In this document: piece by piece, positions 15,794 through 22,969 of the stretch | Numbering within the stretch: position 1 is the stretch's first letter | Layout of the letters: each line of letters starts with the position of its first letter | NCBI GenBank assembly: GCA_002311645.1 | Contig: DBYW01000056.1 | Coordinates: 41,016-72,414 of the forward strand | Origin: Bacteroidales bacterium UBA1176 | GTDB taxonomy: Bacteria > Bacteroidota > Bacteroidia > Bacteroidales > WCHB1-69 | Direction: 5' to 3' | Length of the DNA stretch: 31,399 nt | The notes under the pieces: generated by a model | What the model saw: the letters and a program-made list of their open reading frames with translations, nothing else | Told to the model about the DNA's origin: nothing | Database searches by the model: none | Position numbers and translations under genes: made by a program

Positions 15794-16975
15794 ATGAAGA
15801 GAATCATATTGCACAAAGGCAAGGAGAAGTCACTGCTGCGGTATCACCCATGGGTCTTCTCCGGTGCACTGTCAAAAGTGGATCATGGCATCGAAGACGG
15901 TGACATTGTGGAGGTGTGCGACCACAGAGGCACCTTCCTTGCCATGGGGCACTTCAACGACAGTTCCATCGCCGTACGCATCTTCTCCTTTGAACCAGTT
16001 GCACCCGACTATGACTTCTGGAAGGGAAAAATCGCCAAAGCCCTGAAGTTCCGCCAATCCATTGGTATGACCGACAACCCGGAGACCACCATGTTCCGCC
16101 TCGTCAACGGCGAAGGCGACGGGCTGCCCGGCCTCATCATCGATTTATATGATGGCAACGCCGTATTACAATTTCATTCGTACGGCATGTACCTGCTCAA
16201 GGACACTTTCACACGCATCTTGCAGGAGTTGCTGCCTGACCTGCGTTCCATTTATAACAAAAGCGGTCTCACGCTCAACGAGTCTGTGGATTTCACCCCC
16301 GAGGATGAGCTGCTGTTCGGTGAGCTGGGGAAGGTGACCGCCAAAGAGAACGGCATATCCTTCAACATTGACATACCCGGTGGGCAAAAGACGGGCTTCT
16401 TCCTGGACCAGCGCGACAACCGCGCCTTGGTTGGCGAACTCGCCCGCGGACGCAACGTGCTTAATATGTTCTGCTATTCCGGAGGCTTCTCCACCTACGC
16501 GCTGCGGGGCGGAGCCTCACACGTCGATTCCGTTGACATCTCCCGCAAAGCCATCGAACTGACCGAAGGCAACGTCAAGATGTTAGGTGAACAGGCCGTT
16601 AAACGGCACGCTGCCCACTGCGCCGATGTTTTCCAGTTCTTGGATGAGACGCCCTCACAGCACTATGACCTCATCGTGCTCGACCCGCCGGCCTTTGCCA
16701 AGCACCATCGCGTCAAGGAGCAAGGCATCAAAGGTTATCGCAACATCAACCGGAAGGCCATGGACAAACTCAAGCCCGGCGGTCTGCTCTTCACATTCTC
16801 CTGCTCGCAAGCCATCAGCATCGACGATTTCCGCACCATCGCCTTCTCCGCCGCCGCCATGGAAAACAAAAATGTGCGCGTGGTACACCAGATGCAGCAC
16901 GCCATCGACCATCCCGTCAGCATCTACCATCCTGAAGGCGAATACCTTAAAGGACTGCTTCTCGCCATAGAATAA
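15794..16975 (+). CDS. rlmI: RlmI-type 23S rRNA (cytosine-5) methyltransferase
   Basis: The 393-residue class I SAM-dependent methyltransferase has the RlmI (YccW) layout. It has an N-terminal PUA RNA-binding domain (KGKEKSLLRYHPWVFSGAL, residues ~7-75), a middle domain, and a Rossmann domain from ~175. Visible motifs are QKTGFFLDQRDNR, the SAM loop RNVLNMFCYSGGFSTYA (~218-234) with the acidic DSVDIS, LDPPAFAK (~295), and FTFSCSQ (~334) with the probable catalytic Cys. E. coli RlmI makes m5C1962 of 23S rRNA; the same target is inferred here. It is the second gene of a run from DUF819 to cutC, and cutC begins 11 bases after its stop. Confidence 0.9.
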   Translation: MKRIILHKGKEKSLLRYHPWVFSGALSKVDHGIEDGDIVEVCDHRGTFLAMGHFNDSSIAVRIFSFEPVAPDYDFWKGKIAKALKFRQSIGMTDNPETTMFRLVNGEGDGLPGLIIDLYDGNAVLQFHSYGMYLLKDTFTRILQELLPDLRSIYNKSGLTLNESVDFTPEDELLFGELGKVTAKENGISFNIDIPGGQKTGFFLDQRDNRALVGELARGRNVLNMFCYSGGFSTYALRGGASHVDSVDISRKAIELTEGNVKMLGEQAVKRHAAHCADVFQFLDETPSQHYDLIVLDPPAFAKHHRVKEQGIKGYRNINRKAMDKLKPGGLLFTFSCSQAISIDDFRTIAFSAAAMENKNVRVVHQMQHAIDHPVSIYHPEGEYLKGLLLAIE

Positions 16976-16986
16976 ACCATTTACCC

Positions 16987-17664
16987 ATGAATATAGAAAT
17001 CTGCTGCAACTCCATACAGTCGGCAGCCAATGCCCAGTCGGCGGGCGCCCATCGCATTGAACTTTGCCAAGATTTAGAGAACGGCGGCACGACCCCATCC
17101 TATGCAGCCATCAAGTACTGTGTCGAGACGCTCAGACTCGATGTGTTTGTCCTAATACGTCCGCGTTCCGGCAACTTTTGCTACAACGAACTGGAAATAG
17201 AGACGATGGCCGAAGACGTGCGAACCTGCAAGACACTGGGCGTAGCGGGCATCGTAGTAGGCTTTCTCACACCGGACGGGCACATTGACACCGCGTTGAC
17301 CCGCCGTTTTGTGGAGTTGGCCCATCCCCTACCCGTCACGTTCCATCGCGCCTTCGACCGCGTTCCCGACTGGAAAAACTCTTTGGAAGAAGTCATTGAC
17401 TGCGGATGTGCCCGCATTCTCACCTCCGGTTGCAGGCCGAGCGTGGAGGAAGGAATTGGCGAACTGCGGCAAATTGTCGCGCAAGCCGGCACACGCATCA
17501 CCATCCTGGCAGGTGGCGGCGTCACCCCGAGCAATGTAAAGCACCTTATACAAGAAACAGGCGTTCAAGAAGTTCACGCCTCCTGCAAGCACACCATGCC
17601 TGGCGGGTACAACGAGACAGATTCCGCAATCGTCAAGGAATTGATTGCGCAAATCACATTATAA
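16987..17664 (+). CDS. cutC: Copper homeostasis protein CutC
   Basis: The 225-residue protein is a single TIM-barrel CutC domain. It shows MNIEICCNSIQSAANAQSAG, RIELCQDLENGGTTPS, VLIRPRSGNFCYNELE, GIVVGFLTPDGHID, TFHRAFDR, RILTSGCRPS and AGGGVTPSNVKHL, all family-typical. The length is slightly short of the E. coli protein (~248). CutC was linked to copper tolerance, but its direct role is debated and no enzyme activity is settled. The tight spacing after rlmI suggests one transcript. It converges on lepB; the 52-base gap holds a 6-bp hairpin (17687-17704) without a T-tract. Confidence 0.92.
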   Translation: MNIEICCNSIQSAANAQSAGAHRIELCQDLENGGTTPSYAAIKYCVETLRLDVFVLIRPRSGNFCYNELEIETMAEDVRTCKTLGVAGIVVGFLTPDGHIDTALTRRFVELAHPLPVTFHRAFDRVPDWKNSLEEVIDCGCARILTSGCRPSVEEGIGELRQIVAQAGTRITILAGGGVTPSNVKHLIQETGVQEVHASCKHTMPGGYNETDSAIVKELIAQITL

Positions 17665-17716
17665 GAAGACTTCCTTCGAATGAATCTGCGTGTGGCGGCA
17701 CGCAAAGGCTCAGTTC

Positions 17717-19351
17717 CTACATCTTTATTTTCTTGAACATCCTGTTCCAGCGGATCTTGCCCTTGTCGCCCCACGTCTTGAACTTGTCGACGGAGAGCCA
17801 CACTACGGATGCCTTGCCCACGATGTGGTCTTCGGGCACGAAGCCCCAGAAGCGGGAGTCGGCAGAGTTGTGACGATTGTCGCCCATCATGAAATAGTAG
17901 TTCATTTTGAAGGTATAGCTGTGCGCTTCCGCGCCATTGATATACACCTTGCCGTCGCGCACATCGAGTTTATTGTTCTCATATTGACGGATAATCTGCT
18001 CATACAGCACGATGTTCTTGGCATCCAAGGCCACCGTCATGCCCTTGGCAGGTATCACCAACGGGCCGAAGTTATCCTTATTCCAAGCATACTCCGGTGA
18101 ATGTGGGAAAATGGAGGGATCATACTCTCCCGATTTGTCCTCCAACACCTGCACCGTATAACCCATTTTCTCGATTTGCTCCTTCTGCGCTGCATTCAGG
18201 CGATAGACCGCCGTATACTGGTCCACACGCTGGATATCCTCTTCATTAAGATTCAACTCCTTGCGTTTTTTGAGAGAAAGTTGCATGCCTGTCGGATGAA
18301 AGACCATATAAGAATATTGTATGCGGTCGGGATTAGTTACGGGGTTACCGTTGATATATACCTGTTTGCCCACGACAGACAACTGGTCACCGGGCAGGGC
18401 AATGCAGCGCTTGACATAGTTCTCACGTTTGTCGACGGGACGAGAAATGACGTGGTACTCATTCCAGACAGCGGCGCGTCCCTTTCCTGGATAGTAATCG
18501 CCTGCATACTTCTGCTGAATACGTGCGATCTCTTCCGGGGCATAGCGATAGTAGACATTCTGCTTGTCCACCTGCGATGCGTTGGGATTAAGCATCGCCT
18601 CGAACTCGCGCACTATGGCGTAATAGCTCTCCGCCTGACGTTCCAAGGCCACCGTGTCGCCATCCGGGTAATTGAAGACCACCACGTCGTTGCGTTGGAT
18701 TGAACGCAAGGGTTTAGTGCGCAAATAGGGCAACTTCACGATTTCGGTGTACGACTTGGCATGGTCGGTAAATGGCAACTTGTTGTGCACAAACGGCATG
18801 GCGATGGGTGTTTGCGGCGCACGCACCCCGTATGCTAATTTGCTGACGGACAGGAAATCGCCCACCATCAATGAACTTTCCATGGAAGAGGTGGGGATGG
18901 TATACAGTTCAAACCAACAAGCGCGAATGATATAGGCCGCCGCAACAGCAAAAATGAGCGCATCAATCCAAGAGCGCGCACTGCTCTTCTTCAGTTCCGG
19001 AATCTCGGCAATGTATTGTTCTTTCTTGGAAAAACCGAGATAAGGCATAAAAAACGGGAAGAATAACGTGCCGAGAATCAATGGGAGATAGCCATGCTTG
19101 TCAAAATGATGAATGGTTTCCCAAATCATATACAAGAACATGAAAATGCCCAAATAGGGAATCAAGAAGAGCACGAACCACCACCATTTCTTGCGGATGA
19201 CATCGCGTGTCCAAAGCCAAATATTATAAAATGGGACTACAGACTTCCACGGGGCGAGGCCAGCTTTCTTGAAAATTCCCCAAAGGCCAATTTGCCAACC
19301 GAGGAATGAAACAATGAGAATTGCTATCAAAACGGGAACTGAAAGAAACAT
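17717..19351 (-). CDS. lepB: Signal peptidase I, extended Bacteroidota type
   Basis: The 544-residue membrane protease removes signal peptides from exported proteins at the periplasmic face of the inner membrane. The N-terminus (residues 1-110) has three membrane segments and a DUF5684-like look (APWKSVVPFYNIWLWTRDV). A fourth segment (~128-150) leads into box B, YTIPTSSMESSLMVGDFLSVSK, with catalytic Ser ~156. The general-base Lys is ~314 in NYVKRCIALPGDQ. Box E, MMGDNRHNSADSRFWGFVP, is near 500. Large inserts lie between the catalytic boxes (about 235-300 and 330-490), so the protein is much longer than the E. coli enzyme (324). It is the last gene of the par-dapB cluster but is separated from dapB by 190 bases with a microsatellite. 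Confidence 0.93.
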   Translation of the reverse strand: MFLSVPVLIAILIVSFLGWQIGLWGIFKKAGLAPWKSVVPFYNIWLWTRDVIRKKWWWFVLFLIPYLGIFMFLYMIWETIHHFDKHGYLPLILGTLFFPFFMPYLGFSKKEQYIAEIPELKKSSARSWIDALIFAVAAAYIIRACWFELYTIPTSSMESSLMVGDFLSVSKLAYGVRAPQTPIAMPFVHNKLPFTDHAKSYTEIVKLPYLRTKPLRSIQRNDVVVFNYPDGDTVALERQAESYYAIVREFEAMLNPNASQVDKQNVYYRYAPEEIARIQQKYAGDYYPGKGRAAVWNEYHVISRPVDKRENYVKRCIALPGDQLSVVGKQVYINGNPVTNPDRIQYSYMVFHPTGMQLSLKKRKELNLNEEDIQRVDQYTAVYRLNAAQKEQIEKMGYTVQVLEDKSGEYDPSIFPHSPEYAWNKDNFGPLVIPAKGMTVALDAKNIVLYEQIIRQYENNKLDVRDGKVYINGAEAHSYTFKMNYYFMMGDNRHNSADSRFWGFVPEDHIVGKASVVWLSVDKFKTWGDKGKIRWNRMFKKIKM

Positions 19352-19409
19352 ATTGGTTATTAAGCTATTAAACTATGAAGTTATTAAAATATTGATTGTT
19401 GGATGGGAA

Positions 19410-19466
19410 CTATGGCTATGGCTATGACTATGACTATGACTATGAACTATGAACTATCAACTATTA
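19410..19466. repeat. Hexamer/heptamer tandem microsatellite upstream of lepB
   Basis: Two CTATGG and three CTATGA hexamers are followed by two CTATGAA heptamers, one CTATCAA and a partial CTATTA. It lies 59 bases upstream of the lepB ATG, in the 190-base gap after dapB. The rest of that gap is AT-rich. A small CCCC/GGGG hairpin lies near 19483-19496, and no -7 box is clear. Confidence 0.85.
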
Positions 19467-19541
19467 TTTCTACCGAGCTCTTGCCCCTAACGGGGGCTGC
19501 TTAAGGAAAAACTATTATCTATTATCTTATCTATCAATTTC

Positions 19542-20267
19542 TCAAAGGGAAAGCACTATATCCGGAAAATCGTGAATGCCCGGATGGGTGGTGAGCCAGC
19601 GGGCGGCGCGGATGGCACCGCGCGCGAAGCCCTTGCGGTTATGGGCGTTATGGGTGATGGCTATGTCGTCATCGTCGGAATGCCACGTCACGGTATGGAT
19701 TCCGGCGACCTCACCCTCCCGACGGGCAACAATGGGCAAAGCCATCTTGTCGTCCAAAGGGGCTTCGGCAAGTTCCCAATGGTCGATGCGGTCCACCTCA
19801 CCAATCAAGTCCTTCGCCAAGGTAATGGCGGTGCCGCTCGGGGCATCTTTCTTGTGAATGTGGTGCACCTCTTCCATCGAAGGGGCATACTGCGGCTGGC
19901 GATCCATCAGGGCGGCCAGCATCTTATTAATGCGCATAAAGAGGTTTGCTCCAATGCTGAAGTTAGAACCATAGACCAACGACCCACCAAGTTGCCTGCA
20001 ACAGTCGCAGACATAACCCAATTGCTCCGACCAACCGGTTGTGCCCACCACTATGGGAACATTGGCCTGAAAAGCCTTGAGCATATTGGCCACTGCCACA
20101 GATGGCATGGAAAAATCGATGGCCACATCGGCGCCTTTGAATTTTTCCCACTGCACTTCCCAGTCCTGTTCGTTGTCGATGATGGCCACAACCTCCGCCT
20201 TGTCATCCAGAAGAAGTTGCTCAACCATTTTGCCCATCTTGCCATATCCTAAAATCGCATATTTCAT
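19542..20267 (-). CDS. dapB: 4-hydroxy-tetrahydrodipicolinate reductase
   Basis: The 241-residue enzyme starts with the NAD(P)-binding MKYAILGYGKMGKMVEQ. It has FKGADVAIDFSMPSVAVANM and VVGTTGWSEQL, and the DapB signature EVHHIHKKDAPSGTAITLA with the catalytic His pair and Lys. It reduces the dihydrodipicolinate precursor in the diaminopimelate/lysine pathway, feeding peptidoglycan. It is slightly shorter than the E. coli enzyme (273), as is usual in this phylum. The DUF5683 gene ends 25 bases upstream. The order parA, parB, DUF5683, dapB, lepB is a conserved arrangement in Bacteroidota as far as I recall. Confidence 0.95.
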   Translation of the reverse strand: MKYAILGYGKMGKMVEQLLLDDKAEVVAIIDNEQDWEVQWEKFKGADVAIDFSMPSVAVANMLKAFQANVPIVVGTTGWSEQLGYVCDCCRQLGGSLVYGSNFSIGANLFMRINKMLAALMDRQPQYAPSMEEVHHIHKKDAPSGTAITLAKDLIGEVDRIDHWELAEAPLDDKMALPIVARREGEVAGIHTVTWHSDDDDIAITHNAHNRKGFARGAIRAARWLTTHPGIHDFPDIVLSL

Positions 20268-20292
20268 ATCGTATAGTTCTTGTCAGGGGTTT

Positions 20293-20874
20293 TCACCAAC
20301 GCAATTGCACCCCAATGCCGAAAGCGGGACTGTTACTCGCATACGACGGCATCACGGCCGGACTCCACTGCAGGGAAAGATCGTCGGAGACGTCGAAATA
20401 GTAGAGGTGGGCATCCACCATGGCATCGATGATATTGAGGGCATACAAAAGGACAGTAGCACCGATGGCCAATTCCATATTGCGCAGATAAGAGTTCTTC
20501 AGTGGTATGAGATTTTCAGTCGGGTCGTTCTGGAAATACGGGTTCAGCAATTCCGTATTTCCATCGCGACGGTTGATAAACTCGTTCCTGGCCATGACCA
20601 TGCGGTGTCCATAATGATAGATAAAATAGCTGGATGTACCCATCAGGCCATAGATAATCGGCAGTTTCCAAGCCTTTTTGTTATAAATCTGCCCTCCACC
20701 GGGAATGATGGAGAGCAACATGGCTGTAGTGGGACTGTGTTTGGAGACCTTGATGGAGTCAGCCCGGGAAATCGAAGGCGCGACCACGTTCAACGAATCG
20801 CTCTGGGCCTGCACTGAAAGTCCAAAGACAATTGTGAACAAGAGCAAAAACAGAATCGGTCGTCCTTGTTTCAT
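20293..20874 (-). CDS. DUF5683 domain protein, exported
   Basis: The 193-residue protein has a signal peptide (MKQGRPILFLLLFTIVFGLSVQAQ). It carries the DUF5683 core: KHSPTTAMLLSIIPGGGQIYNKKAWKLPIIYGLMGTSSYF with the SxxxPGxGQxYN motif, a RNEFINRRDG stretch and a second hydrophobic segment (NMELAIGATVLLYALNIIDAMVDAHL). The end (FGIGVQLRW) looks like a last beta-strand. Function is unknown. The family almost always sits between parB and dapB in Bacteroidota, and it may be an envelope protein. Confidence 0.9.
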   Translation of the reverse strand: MKQGRPILFLLLFTIVFGLSVQAQSDSLNVVAPSISRADSIKVSKHSPTTAMLLSIIPGGGQIYNKKAWKLPIIYGLMGTSSYFIYHYGHRMVMARNEFINRRDGNTELLNPYFQNDPTENLIPLKNSYLRNMELAIGATVLLYALNIIDAMVDAHLYYFDVSDDLSLQWSPAVMPSYASNSPAFGIGVQLRW

Positions 20875-20922
20875 CTTATTTCCTACACAAAAGCAATTAT
20901 AAGTAACGATATATATTTACTT

Positions 20923-21798
20923 TTATTGCAAGAGCTTGATGATTCTTTTCAGATCTTCGTCCGACGTGAAAGGAATGGTCAACGTGCCTTTTCCGGAGAT
21001 ATCCTTCTTGATATTGACTTTAGCTTTCAGTTTCTTGGAAAAATCGGTTTGGAACGTACGGACCTCGTCAGAGAGAGTAATCTTGACTTTCTTTTTGTTG
21101 TTAGGCACAGAGGATGTAACCTTCTTGACCAACGATTCTGTTTGCCGGACGGAGAGTCCTTCGGCGATAATTTGGCGCACCAATTTGGTCTGGAGTTCAT
21201 GATCCTCAACCACGACGAGTGCACGGGCGTGAGCCATGGAAATCTGTTTGTCGCGCACGGCGATCTGTGTTTCCGTTGCCAATTTAAGCAATCTCAAATA
21301 GTTAGAAACCGTACTGGCGGTCTTTCCGAGTTTATTGGCGAGTTCTTCCTGGCTAAGATGGCACTCTTCGATGAGAAGTTGATAGCAAAGGGCTACCTCA
21401 ATGGCGTTGAGGTCAGAGCGCTGGATATTCTCAACGAGAGCCATCTGGACGGACTGCACATCATCGACGGTGCGCACGAAGGCGGGAATTTCGGTGAGGC
21501 CGGCGAGCTTAGCCGCGCGCATACGGCGTTCACCCGAAATGAGTTGGTATTTGCCGTTCTCGATCGGACGCACGGTCACCGGCTGGATAAGGCCGTATGT
21601 CTTGATGGACTGGGCCAGTTCTTCCAATTCCTTATCGTCGAATTTGGTACGGGGCTGATAGGGGTTAACCTCGATGGACTCGAGTTTGATGAAGCTGTTG
21701 TTGCCCACGGCATAGTAGGGCTTATTGCCGGTGGGGATTTCACCACCACCCAGCAACGCGCCAAGTCCTCGGCCAAGGGGTTTGTCGTTTTTTGGCAT
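20923..21798 (-). CDS. parB: Chromosome partitioning protein ParB
   Basis: The 291-residue protein has the typical start KPLGRGLGALLGG, the CTP-binding ParB N-terminal domain (residues ~36-125), with VNPYQPR, the motif GERRMRAAKLAG (89-100) and ENIQR (123-127). A helix-turn-helix (LANKLGKTASTVSNYLRLLKL, ~155-175) and a C-terminal dimerisation region (~235-291) follow. It loads on parS and works with ParA to segregate origins and load SMC. parA ends 12 bases upstream. I found no parS-like palindrome close to it. Confidence 0.96.
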   Translation of the reverse strand: MPKNDKPLGRGLGALLGGGEIPTGNKPYYAVGNNSFIKLESIEVNPYQPRTKFDDKELEELAQSIKTYGLIQPVTVRPIENGKYQLISGERRMRAAKLAGLTEIPAFVRTVDDVQSVQMALVENIQRSDLNAIEVALCYQLLIEECHLSQEELANKLGKTASTVSNYLRLLKLATETQIAVRDKQISMAHARALVVVEDHELQTKLVRQIIAEGLSVRQTESLVKKVTSSVPNNKKKVKITLSDEVRTFQTDFSKKLKAKVNIKKDISGKGTLTIPFTSDEDLKRIIKLLQ

Positions 21799-21810
21799 AA
21801 TGATACAGAT

Positions 21811-22584
21811 TTAGATGGTATAACCGTTTTTCAGGAGAAACTCCTTGGCCAAGTTGAGATAGTTGGTGTTGCCACGCGACTGCACATCGTAGAGCACGAT
21901 GGGCTTGCCGAAGCTCGGGGCCTCGCTCAGGCGCACGTTGCGGGAGACGATAGTGTCGAAAACAATGTCTTTGCAGTGCAACTTGACATCGTCCACCACG
22001 GCGTTGGATGACTTGTATCGTGAAGAGTACATAGTCAGAAGAATGCCCTCGATAGCGAGGTCCGGGTTCATGTTGGACTGCACCAGGCGCACGGTGTTGA
22101 GCAGTTTGCCGAGGCCTTCCAAGGCGAAATACTCGCATTGCACGGGGATGATGACAGAATCAGCGGCTACAAGTGCGTTGAGGGTGATCAAGCCTAAGGA
22201 TGGGGCGCAGTCGATGAAGATGAAGTCGTAATCGTTCTTGAGGGTGTAGATAGCGTCCTTCATGCGGTATTCGCGTCGGTCGAAAGAGATCATCTCAATT
22301 TCGGCGCCCACGAGGTCGATGGTGGCGGGCAGCAAATCCAGATGTGCGATTTGCGTCTTGGTGATGGCTTCCGCCGCCATGCGGTTCCCGATCATGCAGT
22401 CATAGATGCTAATGGACTCCTCGGTCGGCTCAAAGCCCACGCCGGAGGAGGCGTTCGCCTGCGGGTCGGCATCGATGAGCAGCACATGGAAATCCAGCAC
22501 CGCCAACGAAGCCGCGAGGTTAACGGCGGTGGTGGTCTTCCCCACCCCGCCCTTTTGGTTCACAATGGCGACGATCTTACCCAT
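21811..22584 (-). CDS. parA: Chromosome partitioning ATPase ParA (Soj)
   Basis: The 257-residue protein is a deviant Walker ATPase: IVAIVNQKGGVGKTTTAVNL (residues ~4-23) with the signature Lys, LLIDADPQANASSG (Walker A' region) and FIFIDCAPSLGLITLNAL (Walker B), and the C-terminal YKSSNAVVDDVK helix. It binds DNA non-specifically when ATP-loaded and positions ParB-parS complexes. The ATG overlaps the stop of the DUF3276 gene by one base (TAATG), so translation is probably coupled. Confidence 0.96.
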   Translation of the reverse strand: MGKIVAIVNQKGGVGKTTTAVNLAASLAVLDFHVLLIDADPQANASSGVGFEPTEESISIYDCMIGNRMAAEAITKTQIAHLDLLPATIDLVGAEIEMISFDRREYRMKDAIYTLKNDYDFIFIDCAPSLGLITLNALVAADSVIIPVQCEYFALEGLGKLLNTVRLVQSNMNPDLAIEGILLTMYSSRYKSSNAVVDDVKLHCKDIVFDTIVSRNVRLSEAPSFGKPIVLYDVQSRGNTNYLNLAKEFLLKNGYTI

Positions 22585-22922
22585 TAGAGTGTCATGTCTA
22601 AGTTGTCAAAATCAACGTCCACACGACCGTCGTTCTCGCGACTGCCCGGTTCGAACATGGTCTCTTCTGGAACCTTGCCCGTCTGGATGAACTCAATCAC
22701 GCCAGACAACGCATTCTGGAACTTCTCAAAGTCTTCTTTATAGAGGAAAATTTTATGCTTCTCATAGAAAAACGTGCCTGTTTCCTCGTTAAACTTACGC
22801 TTGCTCTCAGTAATCGTCAAATACAATTCTTCCGATCTCGTGCTTTTCACATCGAAAAAGTAAGTTCTCTTTCCTGCCTTTACGGCTCTTGACAATACTT
22901 CATTCTTTTCTTGATTTTCCAT
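22584..22922 (-). CDS. DUF3276 family PUR-alpha-like nucleic-acid-binding protein
   Basis: The 112-residue protein starts at the ATG at 22922 (MENQEKNEVLSRAVKAGKRTYFFDVKST). The longer open frame runs back into yidC and is unlikely. The body shows the PUR repeat pattern: RTYFFDVKSTRSEELYLTITESKR, then GTFFYEKHKIFLYKEDFEKFQNALSGVIEFI, followed by an acidic tail ending NLDMTL. DUF3276 proteins are related to the PUR-alpha family of single-stranded DNA/RNA-binding proteins. The gene is one-base-overlapped with parA and lies 47 bases after yidC. Function in the cell is unknown; a role in RNA or DNA handling near replication or partitioning is an inference from position. Confidence 0.88.
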   Translation of the reverse strand: MENQEKNEVLSRAVKAGKRTYFFDVKSTRSEELYLTITESKRKFNEETGTFFYEKHKIFLYKEDFEKFQNALSGVIEFIQTGKVPEETMFEPGSRENDGRVDVDFDNLDMTL

Positions 22923-22969
22923 TTTGATTGTATTTTGAAGTTTCACATTGCCCTTATTGGGCATCCTTT

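Noticed and set aside
17687..17704. Terminator between cutC and lepB
   Set aside because: It has a 6-bp stem with no T-tract on either side.
19410..19466. CRISPR-like tandem array
   Set aside because: Units are 6-7 bases with no spacers; this is a microsatellite.
20866..22011. Long open frame on the plus strand (381 codons) opposite parA/parB
   Set aside because: It is the antisense of two clear, family-matching genes, has no signal, domain or promoter, and its composition mirrors the opposite strand.
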